Assembly (NCBI GenBank): GCA_020186115.1
Contig: WSYJ01000060.1
Span: forward strand, 1,860,001-1,924,000
Length of the DNA stretch: 64,000 nucleotides
Source of the DNA: Histomonas meleagridis
Taxonomy: Eukaryota; Parabasalia; Tritrichomonadida; Dientamoebidae
Direction: 5' to 3'
In this document: piece by piece, positions 18,377 through 27,467 of the stretch
Position numbering within the stretch: the first letter of the stretch is position 1
Layout of the letters: every line of letters starts with the position of its first letter
Program-made: the position numbers and the translations under genes
The notes under the pieces: generated by a model
Databases searched by the model: none
What the model was told of the DNA's origin: nothing
What the model saw: only the letters and a program-made list of their open reading frames with translations

Positions 18377-20653
18377 TTAGTTAAATATATTGTTCACTTC
18401 GCCTGTTTCAACAATCGGCTGGCTTCCGTAGTTATATGACACTTGTACCTTCATCAGAAGCGGAACGTCACTTTGGGTGTATACCATAAGCTGCTGAAGT
18501 ATTGGACGGCCTCCGATTGCTTCAAGCGTTGTACTTGAAGGAGGCTGTGTCTGTATGAACCATCCAACAGGTGCTCCATATTTGACATTAAAGTTTGTAA
18601 GTGGCATAGTCCCTAAGTTAAAGATCGAAGCTCTAAGTGCTATTTGCTTTGGATTTTGCGGGTTCTTTATGATCTCGAAATAGATTACGTAATCTGGTTT
18701 CCGCAGCCCTTCGATAGCGCCTTGGGGTGGCTTAATTTCAACTTTTTGTATGGGCTCTGGCGTCGTTTTGACATCAAAATCTGTCAGCTCATCAAGCAGT
18801 GACACTTTTTGCGTTTGATGCTGTTCATCGTTTTTAGTTTCTGTTGTGCTAAATAAGTCCAATAAGTCAACTTCGTCTTTATCATCGACTACAACATTAT
18901 TCTTTTGGACGTTTCCGGCGTTTTCTTCATTCCGATCAAGAGGCGCTAAGATATCTTCTGAGAAATCTTTGAATCCTAAAATTTCATACATTTCTCCGGC
19001 TCTTTGTTGTACTTCTAAATCTTCTGATGGAATAAGTTGCTTTAGGAAGTTTCGAATTTCCGTCTTTTTATCAAATCTGACTGCTAATTTAGCAAGTGAT
19101 GTTATTAACATACTTTTTGTAATTGTTGTTGTTTGTGGCTGCATTATAATTTTCTTCATTAGTTCAAAAATATCATTTTCAAATTGATCCATAAATTCCC
19201 CAATAACATATGCACTCACTTGAACAAGAGTTTGATTATCACTAAAGTTTGTCATTGACCCGGCTAATTGCTGTACTGCATTCTTTTGCATCTCAGGTGT
19301 TTTAGAAATTAATTTACAAAATGATACAACTAAATCATTTCCAACATAATTTCCATGTTCAATTAACAACAAATGTACAGTACTAAAATTCCATTCAGGG
19401 TTTGGTGAAAATCTTTGGATAGCTGCATATATTTTTGAAACAAGTTCAACTCTAAATTCTTTGTCTGCTAATTTCACATAATCAAGTACTTCTGGTATTA
19501 GAGTTTCGACATTATTTTCATCAACAAGTGCTGATATCACGTCCAAAGCTCTTCTTCTAATAGATGGGTCACCATTATTTAAACATCTGACAATTTGTGA
19601 TTTATACCTTTGTAATGCAACTGAATCTCCACTTGTTCGGCCAATTATTTCATTACCTGAATATAAAACTCTTGAGAAAATCGATAAAGCCGAGTAAATC
19701 ACATTTGGGTCCTTCAATTTAAAAAGTCGGCCGACTTGTGAAAAAGCCAAACCGCGAAGCGACGGTTTGTTAGCAGTTGTTACAACCGCCATAACAGCTT
19801 GAAAAAGTAGTGCGCGACCGGTATTTTTTTTGGTATCGGCGCCGGTTATGATCGACTCCAAAACGGTGTCGAGATCGTCCGACTTTTTGTTAAGGAACGA
19901 TAGGATGCTGAGGAGCCTCATCTGGAGAAATGGGTCATTAAAGAAATTGTATGAGAATTCTTTTGATGCTTTGGATCGGTTGAGTTGCTTGAGGATTTTT
20001 GTAAATGGTGAGCAATAACGACAGAAAAATGAACGGAAATTTGGACACGATCGAACTAATGCTTCCATAAGACAAATACCAGCAATAACTACCCCATGTG
20101 AGCCATTTTTGAGAAGTTTCCCGATAAGTGGTTTAAATGATTCTGCATGTTCTGGTAATTTTTGGATTATTCGTATTGCTGCCATGGCTGCACAACGAAG
20201 AACTCGGGAATTTTTGGAATTAAAGATTTTGATTACTTCTGGTACTACTGTTTGACATGTTAAAGAAGATCCAATATTTGCAATTAATGATAATGCAAGA
20301 CATTGTATGTTTCTATCTGTCGATTGTAAATCATTTCTAACTGTCTGTGTTAGTAATACTGATAATTCTGAATTTTCGTCGATCATTACAGCGCAAGCAA
20401 TATATCCAAGTCTTTTATAACTAAATCTTTCATTTGTCATTAAAGTCAAAGGTTCCAATTGACCGAAAGACACATTTTCTCCTATTATATGTAAGAACAA
20501 AAGCTTTGCCACAACTCTTGGCATTAATGATGGATCATAATCTTTAATCAAAGATCTTAAATCAGCCATTTCGCTTCTAATCCTAAACTTTTCTTGTTCA
20601 GGGTTTTCAGCTAGTCTTACAGAAGATACGAAATCGAACAATTCCTGAGTCAT
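18377..20653 (-). CDS. AP1G: AP-1 adaptor complex subunit gamma (gamma-adaptin)
   Basis: 758 residues from the ATG at 20653 (the upstream in-frame GTG is not used; an initiator-like TCACTT lies 12 bases before the ATG). Residues 1-570 are the adaptin trunk, with recognisable landmarks: FDFVSSVRLAENPEQEKFRI, then IRSEMADLR, MPRVVAKLLFLHIIGE, ERFSYKRLGYIA, SNDLQSTDRNIQCLAL-type text (here NDLQSTDRNIQCLALSLIAN), and VLRCAAMAAIRI. A hinge follows (about 575-650) with acidic, Asp-Leu-rich motifs such as VDLLDLFS and SLLDELTDFD that could bind clathrin. The ear domain (about 655-758) has NFNVKYGAPVGWFIQTQPPS. AP-1 sorts cargo between Golgi and endosomes in clathrin coats. The CARMIL-like gene ends only 41 bp upstream on the same strand. 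Confidence 0.92.
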   Translation of the reverse strand: MTQELFDFVSSVRLAENPEQEKFRIRSEMADLRSLIKDYDPSLMPRVVAKLLFLHIIGENVSFGQLEPLTLMTNERFSYKRLGYIACAVMIDENSELSVLLTQTVRNDLQSTDRNIQCLALSLIANIGSSLTCQTVVPEVIKIFNSKNSRVLRCAAMAAIRIIQKLPEHAESFKPLIGKLLKNGSHGVVIAGICLMEALVRSCPNFRSFFCRYCSPFTKILKQLNRSKASKEFSYNFFNDPFLQMRLLSILSFLNKKSDDLDTVLESIITGADTKKNTGRALLFQAVMAVVTTANKPSLRGLAFSQVGRLFKLKDPNVIYSALSIFSRVLYSGNEIIGRTSGDSVALQRYKSQIVRCLNNGDPSIRRRALDVISALVDENNVETLIPEVLDYVKLADKEFRVELVSKIYAAIQRFSPNPEWNFSTVHLLLIEHGNYVGNDLVVSFCKLISKTPEMQKNAVQQLAGSMTNFSDNQTLVQVSAYVIGEFMDQFENDIFELMKKIIMQPQTTTITKSMLITSLAKLAVRFDKKTEIRNFLKQLIPSEDLEVQQRAGEMYEILGFKDFSEDILAPLDRNEENAGNVQKNNVVVDDKDEVDLLDLFSTTETKNDEQHQTQKVSLLDELTDFDVKTTPEPIQKVEIKPPQGAIEGLRKPDYVIYFEIIKNPQNPKQIALRASIFNLGTMPLTNFNVKYGAPVGWFIQTQPPSSTTLEAIGGRPILQQLMVYTQSDVPLLMKVQVSYNYGSQPIVETGEVNNIFN

Positions 20654-20665
20654 AATAAACCGTAA

Positions 20666-20671
20666 AAGTGA
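20666..20671 (-). promoter_or_regulatory. Initiator-like TCACTT of the AP-1 gamma gene
   Basis: On the minus strand TCACTTTTACGGTTTATT directly precedes the ATG at 20653. TCA(+1)Y(T/A) is the known trichomonad initiator. It lies within the 41-bp gap after the upstream gene, so promoter and 3' end of the neighbour nearly overlap. A TACGGTTT Myb-like core is included. Confidence 0.6.
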
Positions 20672-20694
20672 CACGATTTTTTTATTTATTTATT

Positions 20695-22909
20695 TTAAAT
20701 TTTTTCTTTTAATAATAATTCCACGAACGAATTATTTTGTATATCATTATCAGCTTTCAATGATATATTTGTTGGTTTTATTGATTCCTCGAATACCTTT
20801 AATAAGTTATTTTTCTTAACTAATTGATTTTTATTATTTAAAACATCATTAGTTAAATTGTTCATAAACTTCATCATCAATTCCATTGGCTCTTTATGTT
20901 CTGCGCCAACGGATATATCGATTAAATCATACTCATTGAGCCTCGCAAGTAATGTCTTTTGGTTTTGCTTCTTGCTAAGCTCTTTCGATAAATTCACTTC
21001 TTTCTTGAACTTCGGATAGTCGTATAAACGTGGCGAAGTGAATCGCTCGAGCGAAACAAATGAATTATACACTTTCTCAAACACTTGTGGTGATGTAGGT
21101 AATGCTCCATCGATTCCGACTGATGACAATTTCGGATTCGATTGCATAAACTCTAAAAATGATAAAAGACCTTTGTCACCCATTTGTGTTCTTTCCATTG
21201 TTAATGTCGTTAATTGTGATTTTCCTTTTAAATCGTTAAAGAATTGCACTGCTGATTCTTTAAGTGGATTAGATGATCCGCATGATAATTCTAGACAGCT
21301 AAGTTTAGTTTCAATGATAAAGTTTGATAAACGCTTTAAGCATTCATCAATCCGTTTGTTAAAACAGCGTGATAAGTTAAGATAACGTAAATATTTTTGA
21401 GTTCGTAAAAAATTATATAATAATTCGCTGGTCTCTGGTGTTAATTCATTTCCGCAATAATTGAATTCGGTGAGGATCGGTAACGGGTTTTTGATGTCAA
21501 AACATTTCAACGTATCGTCCGGTGAACCGCTGGTGGCTAATTCAGACAAATTCAATGCAATCGGGTGTTTCCGTGGTTTAGAGAAAAGTGCCTTAAGTAA
21601 ACTGCTGAGCGCTTCAATATTAATCTCAACCTTACTTAAATCAATATAATTAAGAGATTCTGGAAAGATTATGTCTGGATTAACTTGATCGAAAAAGCGT
21701 CCAGATGTAAGATATAATTGTTTTAAGGATTTAGTGCTGGGAAGAATTGATGAACAAATGGTAGATATATCAATAGATGCACGTGAAAGTGTTAAAGAAC
21801 GAAGTTTAAAGGTGGAAAGGAATTCAGAAAGTTCTTGAATGTTGATCATATCGGCAGTTCCTTCTTCAAGTTTAAGATGAATTAATGTCGAAAAACAAGA
21901 AACTTCATTTAAACACTTGTATAACATTTGAAAGTGTTGGGAAGTAAGTTTGGATCGACCAATACATAACGTTTTAATATGGCCTTCAAATTCTTTTAAT
22001 CCATTTAAAACACCAAAAATTAGATTTGGCGCACAGTTTCTAAAGTTAATTTCAGTTATTTTGGACTTTTCAGTTGCTCTAAGATGGAATGGATCTGGTG
22101 GAGCGTCAACATAATTTTCAATAGTAATTCGACAAATTGAGTTAGATGAGGAAAATATTGTACTGAGAAATACGTTGAGCTTCTCAGGGCCAAAGTTATC
22201 AAGAATTAAGCCTTTGATGTCGGGTTCCATTGCAATAGCTTCCGCTATTTGTTTAGCAGAATTACCTACATAGAAGTTGGATGGCAAGGAAAGGTTGGGA
22301 GTGATGTGTTTATCCCATTGGGCGAGGAGCTGAAGGCATTGAAATGGGAATTTTGAGTCATCTCGACGTGTAAATGCACGATGTACAATAGCCATCATTC
22401 TTATTTGGAGTAAATTCATTGGACGCGTTCGAATGTCGATTCGTGGGATATCTTCAGGAGTGGGAAGAAAACGAATTTTACTGAGCATCTTGATATTCTC
22501 AAAGTAATAACAACCATAAAGATATAAAACACGAATGAGAAGTTCTGTAACTGCATCGTCGTTTTTTATTGAGATGTTAGTTGCCGAAATCGCGAGTGCT
22601 AACGTATGAGGTTTAATATAATTAACAATTGATAAATCTAAAATACTAAGCTTTGTCTCTAAAATTACTTTGGATGATGAGGTAAATTTAAAAATATAAA
22701 GCGCACCAAGAGTTAATACAAAAGTTCTTTCATCTCTTATACCATTAATTGTAACAGATTGAAATTCGGCTCCAAACAAAGGAAATTCATTTGCTCCCCA
22801 AGCAAATTTAGTAACAAGTCTTTGAAGATAATTATTTGATAGACGATCGTATAATTTTGGAGGTTCCAATTTTTTTTGTGACAGATTTCCACTTTTTTGT
22901 AAAAGACAT
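20695..22909 (-). CDS. CARMIL-like leucine-rich repeat protein 1, frame break near the N-terminus
   Basis: About 738 residues of open frame. No in-frame ATG exists near its start, but an ATG at 22909, preceded by a good initiator TCACAT, is one base out of frame and would read MSFTKKWKSVTKK. The A8 run at 22870-22877 lies between, and one A fewer would join the two. The rest shows an N-terminal PH-like region (FGAEFQSVTING, then FVLTLGALYIFKF, residues about 40-170 of the open frame). A long series of ribonuclease-inhibitor type LRRs follows (ITEINFRNCAP; IHLKLEEGTAD; LNYIDLSKVEIN; LRYLNLSRCFN; LSCLELSCGSS), and then a helical C-terminus. CARMIL proteins bind and regulate actin capping protein and myosin I; no capping-protein-interaction motif was recognised. 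A paralogue lies at 49652-51751. Confidence 0.75.
22870..22877 (-). other. Homopolymer frame break (A8) in CARMIL-like gene 1
   Basis: Removing one A from this run would put the ATG at 22909 in frame with the long ORF. Either a sequencing error, a true frameshift allele, or slippage at expression. Confidence 0.55.
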
Positions 22910-22912
22910 GTT

Positions 22913-22918
22913 ATGTGA
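22913..22918 (-). promoter_or_regulatory. Initiator-like TCACAT of CARMIL-like gene 1
   Basis: TCACATAACATG on the minus strand puts an initiator three bases before the ATG at 22909. It lies inside the 5' end of the divergent zinc-finger gene. Confidence 0.5.
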
Positions 22919-22925
22919 AAACACA

Positions 22926-23474
22926 ATGATCCCTTCCAGTTATCCTTCAGCAATTCGATCAATATTAGTTGCTAGTGGTTGTGATACTGCATTAGTTCCA
23001 CCACCAAGAGAATATGAAACAACAGATAATCCAATTCCAATGGATGAAGCAATTTTTGAATATGATACAAGTAAATTATTTAATGCCGCTGGATTTTCCC
23101 CTGAAGCAACTTCAGAATTGGATAAGTATTGGCATGTTAGAAGATTTTACATGGGACAACTAAAAATTTTAAGTAGAAATGATAATGAAGATCCAACTTA
23201 TGAAAAAATCCAAACAACAGTGCAAGAAAGAAATATAGACAATGTCCTCGAAATGTTTCAGCAAAGACATCAATGGCTTGAAAATTCTTACAAATATAGA
23301 GCAGATTGTCATCCGTTATGTAAAATCCAAGATTGCCTAAACGAAGCAATATATGGATCTGAATATTGTATTAACCATTTAGATAATGACCCTAACCAAA
23401 ACTTATTTAGAAAATGTGAAAAATGTAATCGAATGTATCCTGTTACAAGTAGTTGCTTCTTTTGTCGTGAATAA
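22926..23474 (+). CDS. KANSL2/INO80D-type C3HC3H zinc-finger protein
   Basis: 182 residues from the ATG at 22926 (an in-frame ATG at 22908 would add six residues and share the bases CATG with the start of the divergent CARMIL-like gene). The C-terminal 50 residues read CHPLCKIQDCLNEAIYGSEY then CINHLDNDPNQNLFRKCEKC and end CFFCRE. The C..C-(x)-YC..H...D..Q.LF..C order is that of the potential DNA-binding zinc domain found in KANSL2 (NSL histone acetyltransferase complex) and INO80D. The N-terminal part is a Pro-containing linker plus helices (MFQQRHQWLENSYKYRA). A chromatin role is likely by family. The start is uncertain because the promoter region is only a few bases wide. Confidence 0.75.
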   Translation: MIPSSYPSAIRSILVASGCDTALVPPPREYETTDNPIPMDEAIFEYDTSKLFNAAGFSPEATSELDKYWHVRRFYMGQLKILSRNDNEDPTYEKIQTTVQERNIDNVLEMFQQRHQWLENSYKYRADCHPLCKIQDCLNEAIYGSEYCINHLDNDPNQNLFRKCEKCNRMYPVTSSCFFCRE

Positions 23475-23582
23475 AAATATAAACACTATTTAGGAAAGTC
23501 TAATGTTTTTATTAAAATTCTTTAGCGATGTTATATGTTTTTTATACATTAATATATTTTTTCGATTTTTCTTCTTGAAGGA

Positions 23583-23777
23583 TTGACATTTAATGATGAA
23601 GCCATTAATAAATCAGTTGAAATTGGTAATTTATGTCTTTCAGAACATATCCAACAAATTCCAAATGATGTTTTAGTTATTCATCAGCTTCTGGAAATAT
23701 TGAACTTGTTAAGTATATTTTTGTACAAGAAATTGATATTAATGTGCATAGATGGTTTACTATTTTATAGTGCATAA
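23583..23777 (+). pseudogene. DUF3447/ankyrin gene relic
   Basis: From 23590 the plus strand reads INKSVEIGNLCLSEHIQQIP then NDVLVIHQ. After a one-base shift it continues SSASGNIELVKYIFVQEIDI before stops. This matches, in the same order, the stretch NETAKIGNFYLVKHLIENNR ... NIELVKYILEQKDIN of the gene at 9536-12221. It is a short dead copy of the end of a DUF3447 domain, wedged between the zinc-finger gene and PRMT5. Confidence 0.7.
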
Positions 23778-23799
23778 TTTGTTAACAGGTTAAAAAATA

Positions 23800-23823
23800 A
23801 ACGGTTCCGATTATTTAAACGGT
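23800..23823. promoter_or_regulatory. Two AACGGT elements upstream of PRMT5
   Basis: AACGGTT at 23800-23806 and AACGGT at 23818-23823, 18 bp apart centre to centre, the second ending 10 bases before the ATG. Myb-like core, also found at other starts in the window. Confidence 0.4.
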
Positions 23824-23833
23824 CTCTCGTTAA

Positions 23834-25411
23834 ATGACTAATTTCGGGATTATTTGCAGAGATTTAAAAGAATATCAAATACTAAATCCATTTATATCAA
23901 AAATTACACAATACTCAACAGTGTTTCCTTACGATGTCGTAAAATCAGCACTTTATACACCAATCCTTTCGAATACTAGAACTTTTCCATTTTTAGCAGT
24001 TGAGGTTGATATTTCTAAAGACGAACAAATTGATTTAAGTCACTATCTTTCAGCTGCTATTATTTTTTTTCGACCGAATCTAAATGATTTATTTGAATCA
24101 GCTTCAAACGCTCTTCGTCAAATTAACAGATACCAAAACTTAAGGTTTTCTGCTTTATTGAACGATTTTTCCAAGTGGAATGAATTTGCAGAATTATGTG
24201 GTCATCCACCAACGTTGTTTGTTTCACCAGAATTACCAAACAACATACTGGAATTATCTCTTTGGGGTTCAACTCATATCTTTTCAGTTAGTTTAAGTTC
24301 AAGTCATTTTCTTCCTGATTTTACACTTCCAATTGATTTATCTCTTTTTATTAAAAACTTATTTGAGCGTTGTATTCCTGTTTTCCTCCCAGCATCTGTT
24401 CCTAACTTTCCAAATCTATTTGCTACAATTTATAGTGTAATGTCCGCAACAACCCCCACACCGTTTGTAGATATCTTTCGTCCTCCCATGGAAACAGTTA
24501 CATGTGATCTCCCTTCTTTATGCTATGAAGAATTTGAGGAAGATCAAGTCAAGTATGAAAAATATCAATTAGCAATTGAAAAAGCTATAAAATCTAAAGG
24601 TGATCCCTCCGCACTATTTGTTGCAGTTGTGGGAGCTGGAAGAGGTCCACTTGTCGATTGTGCTCTCAAAGCGGGAGCCGTTAACATCTTTGTAATTGAG
24701 AAAAACCGCTCTGTCTTTCAATTTCTTGAGATGAAAAAAACGGTTTCCTGGCCCGGTACGGTTCAACTTTTTTGCGGTGAAATGAGGAGCATCGAGTTAC
24801 CGCATAAAGTTGATATATTAATTTCTGAACTACTTGGGGGATTCGGTGATAATGAGCTATGCCCTGAGTGTTTAGAAGGGTGTGAACGTTTCCTTAATAA
24901 GAATGCAATTTCTGTTCCAAAAGAATATACATCTTTTTTAGTTCCATTGATGTCTCAACATTTATGGACTAAAGCTCTTTTCGAAATGAAGCAACAATCA
25001 ATGCTCGTCATTCCATTGGCTGCTTCTGTTTTCATTTCTGAGCCTTCTTCTGTGTTTAAGTTTAGTCATCCAGGAAAAAACGAACTCTATCAAACAAAAA
25101 TGATAAAGTTTAATCCGTCTCTGTTTAACGGAATGTGTAATGGCTTCGGTGGATGGTTTGAGGCAACACTTTTCGATGATGTTGTGATTTCGTCATCCCC
25201 AATTAATGGAACACTGAAAATGATTTCGTGGATGCCGGTCTATTTCCCATTGGAACAAGCTGTGAACGTGAAAGAGGGAGAATGCATATCGATTATGTTT
25301 TCGAGAAAATCTGATGGAAATGCGGTGTGGTATGAATGGTCGATGGTAAGCCCAGAATATACATCAATAAGTAATGGTGGCGGAAGAATATTCTCATTTG
25401 GATTAAAATAG
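23834..25411 (+). CDS. PRMT5: Protein arginine methyltransferase 5 (type II)
   Basis: 525 residues, ATG start. The enzyme makes symmetric dimethylarginine on Sm proteins and histones using S-adenosylmethionine. The N-terminal half (about 1-220) is the TIM-barrel region. The PRMT5-specific entrance FEEDQVKYEKYQLAIEKAI (about 235-255) keeps the Phe that in human PRMT5 (F327) directs symmetric methylation. The SAM-binding motif VVGAGRGPLVDCAL starts at about residue 265, and the double-E loop SELLGGFGDNELCPECLEG at about 331, with both catalytic Glu. The beta-barrel follows, ending WYEWSMVSPEY. Somewhat shorter than human PRMT5 (637). Every residue I can check is intact, so it should be active. 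Its partner MEP50 is not visible in this window. Confidence 0.95.
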   Translation: MTNFGIICRDLKEYQILNPFISKITQYSTVFPYDVVKSALYTPILSNTRTFPFLAVEVDISKDEQIDLSHYLSAAIIFFRPNLNDLFESASNALRQINRYQNLRFSALLNDFSKWNEFAELCGHPPTLFVSPELPNNILELSLWGSTHIFSVSLSSSHFLPDFTLPIDLSLFIKNLFERCIPVFLPASVPNFPNLFATIYSVMSATTPTPFVDIFRPPMETVTCDLPSLCYEEFEEDQVKYEKYQLAIEKAIKSKGDPSALFVAVVGAGRGPLVDCALKAGAVNIFVIEKNRSVFQFLEMKKTVSWPGTVQLFCGEMRSIELPHKVDILISELLGGFGDNELCPECLEGCERFLNKNAISVPKEYTSFLVPLMSQHLWTKALFEMKQQSMLVIPLAASVFISEPSSVFKFSHPGKNELYQTKMIKFNPSLFNGMCNGFGGWFEATLFDDVVISSSPINGTLKMISWMPVYFPLEQAVNVKEGECISIMFSRKSDGNAVWYEWSMVSPEYTSISNGGGRIFSFGLK

Positions 25412-25701
25412 AATTTATTTTTAGAAAATGTCATATATTATCAATAAACAGATATAATGAATCTAATAATGAATTCCATGTATGTTTTCTTGTAAATTTG
25501 AGAAATAATTTCAAACTTTTTTGATGAATAAATTATCAGATTGATGAATTTCTATTTTCTTGCTTGTTTAAAATTAATATTAGATTTTGTAATTAGCATT
25601 TTTTAGATAAGTAATGGAATAAAATATATCTACTTGTTAAACTCGTCTTTTGGTTTTGATTATAAGTAAAAAATTAATTAAACGTTCGTTCTTGCATCTG
25701 G

Positions 25702-27144
25702 ATGCTTTTGCCTTCGGCAATTTCGGCACCAAATCAAGAGAAAAAAATACCTATCACAGAAATACTTCTTCCGACTAGACAGAAAGGTAATTATCATATG
25801 GATTCTTTGGATGCTTTTTTAATTCTATTTTTTTTATTTATTGGCGTTTTAACAAGAATTATTCGTATTCATTTTCCAAATAAAATCACATATGAAGAAG
25901 AATCCATTAGTACTTATCTTAATAATTATTACAAAAGAGAATATTTTTTTGATACGAATCCTCCACTAGGAAAGTTAATAGTTACTGGTGTTGCATACCT
26001 TAATGGGTATTACAAAGAGTTCAATCTCACACAAGAATCAAATTATTCATTTCCAATACATATTTCAATACGTTTATTTTCAGCAATTTTTTCTGGTTTA
26101 TGCGTTCCGCTTTCATATGCTATTATGCGTGAAATTGGTTTAAGCTATTTTGGATCATCTCTAACCTCAATATATGTTGCATTGGATATCAGTCTTATTG
26201 TTGAGGGAAAGTTTACTGCTAAAAGTGGAATCAATCACTTCTTTGTACTCTTTGCCTTTTTTTCCATTTATATAAATGAGAAAATTTCCACAATTACATC
26301 TCTGATTTTTGAAGGCATCTGCTTTGGTCTTGCAGTTTCTATCGACTATAATGCTTGGAGTGTTGTCGTTGCAGGTGTAGCAAGGGAAATGATGTATATT
26401 ACATCAAATTCCTTGAGTAAATTTTCTCTTATTTCATCAACTTCAAGGATAATAGTGATTACCTCTGCAACAATCATAACACATTATTTAATTTTCTATA
26501 TTCATCTCTGTTTACTTCCTTATCGTCCAACAGGATCAAATTATATCCCTTTTTACATGAATTCAACACTTGTTGACAAAGAAAAACCAGATTGGAATCA
26601 AAGAGGATTTTTCCTATCATATTTATGGAGGATAACTTTTCTTATATTTGATATTATTATAAAAAAATTAATAACAAATAGAGCACATACTCAAGCTCCA
26701 ACAGCTCGGAATATATTTCATTGGCTTTGTAGATTAGATACTGTTTTTATTGAAAAGAGCGTGATTGTTGCATACTTTCGAAGTTTTGTTTCATGGGGAG
26801 CGGTTATGGCGGTTACAGTATTTAACGGTTATCTTGTCTTTCGAGGTAAATGCAGAATTAAAAGTGAAGTTGGAACACTTTTTGTTGCATCTGTCGCATC
26901 TCTTATTCTTCAAATTCTTTCTTTTAGAAATCCATCGCAAAGTAGTCGATCGATTGCATTCTATTTCAATCTGTTTCATATGAATTACTTTGTGCAGAAA
27001 TATTTCACCTCAAAAAAGAGAGGATTTATAACATCTTTTCTGATATTTGTGGCTGTTTTTAGTTATTTTTTATGGTATCCATTTGCTTATGGCATCGAAG
27101 TTAAAGATATGCGTTTCTTAGGCATTTTGAACACTACCAAATAA
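25702..27144 (+). CDS. Protein O-mannosyltransferase (PMT family), MIR-less and divergent
   Basis: 480 residues if the ATG at 25702 is used; 448 from the ATG at 25798, which lies just before the first TM segment. It is a multi-span ER protein of the GT39 family that would transfer mannose from dolichol-phosphate-mannose to Ser/Thr. The first luminal loop reads ITYEEESISTYLNNYYKREY then FFDTNPPLGKLIV. The FD.NPPLGKL block is the family hallmark (usually FDxHPPLGKL). The catalytic Asp-Glu pair of PMTs is Glu-Glu here. About ten hydrophobic segments follow. The luminal MIR repeats normally found in the middle are absent: after LPYRPTGSNYIPFYMNSTLV the chain goes directly to the C-terminal TM part. 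Activity is therefore uncertain. Confidence 0.75.
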   Translation: MLLPSAISAPNQEKKIPITEILLPTRQKGNYHMDSLDAFLILFFLFIGVLTRIIRIHFPNKITYEEESISTYLNNYYKREYFFDTNPPLGKLIVTGVAYLNGYYKEFNLTQESNYSFPIHISIRLFSAIFSGLCVPLSYAIMREIGLSYFGSSLTSIYVALDISLIVEGKFTAKSGINHFFVLFAFFSIYINEKISTITSLIFEGICFGLAVSIDYNAWSVVVAGVAREMMYITSNSLSKFSLISSTSRIIVITSATIITHYLIFYIHLCLLPYRPTGSNYIPFYMNSTLVDKEKPDWNQRGFFLSYLWRITFLIFDIIIKKLITNRAHTQAPTARNIFHWLCRLDTVFIEKSVIVAYFRSFVSWGAVMAVTVFNGYLVFRGKCRIKSEVGTLFVASVASLILQILSFRNPSQSSRSIAFYFNLFHMNYFVQKYFTSKKRGFITSFLIFVAVFSYFLWYPFAYGIEVKDMRFLGILNTTK

Positions 27145-27467
27145 CAAACATTAAATATAGTCGCACATTTAGCAGTGGGTTTAATTTATTTATGTATGTT
27201 TATTAATAAATTTTAATCAAATAATTTTTTTCTATGATGCGATTATGCGTAATATGATGCATGTTTTCATAGTTATCGTTCTAACCGCCAATTAAGCACG
27301 ATAAGTATTCAAAATTTGAATGAGTTGAAAAAAGATGTCACTTTTTTGACTAAGCATGGTTTACGATAAATCAAATTCAAAAAGTTAGTAAGAAAATTGA
27401 CTTTTTCGATGTTTTTTCAATATATTCAAATGTGACAAAAGTTTATTTTGCACGCAAACATTTCCCG
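27145..27467. other. Intergenic stretch upstream of the AKT-like kinase
   Basis: AT-rich; contains TTATCGTTCTAACCGCC at about 27275-27291, with Myb-like half-sites on both strands. An upstream ATG TGA (27430) precedes the main start and could act as a minimal upstream ORF. Confidence 0.35.
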
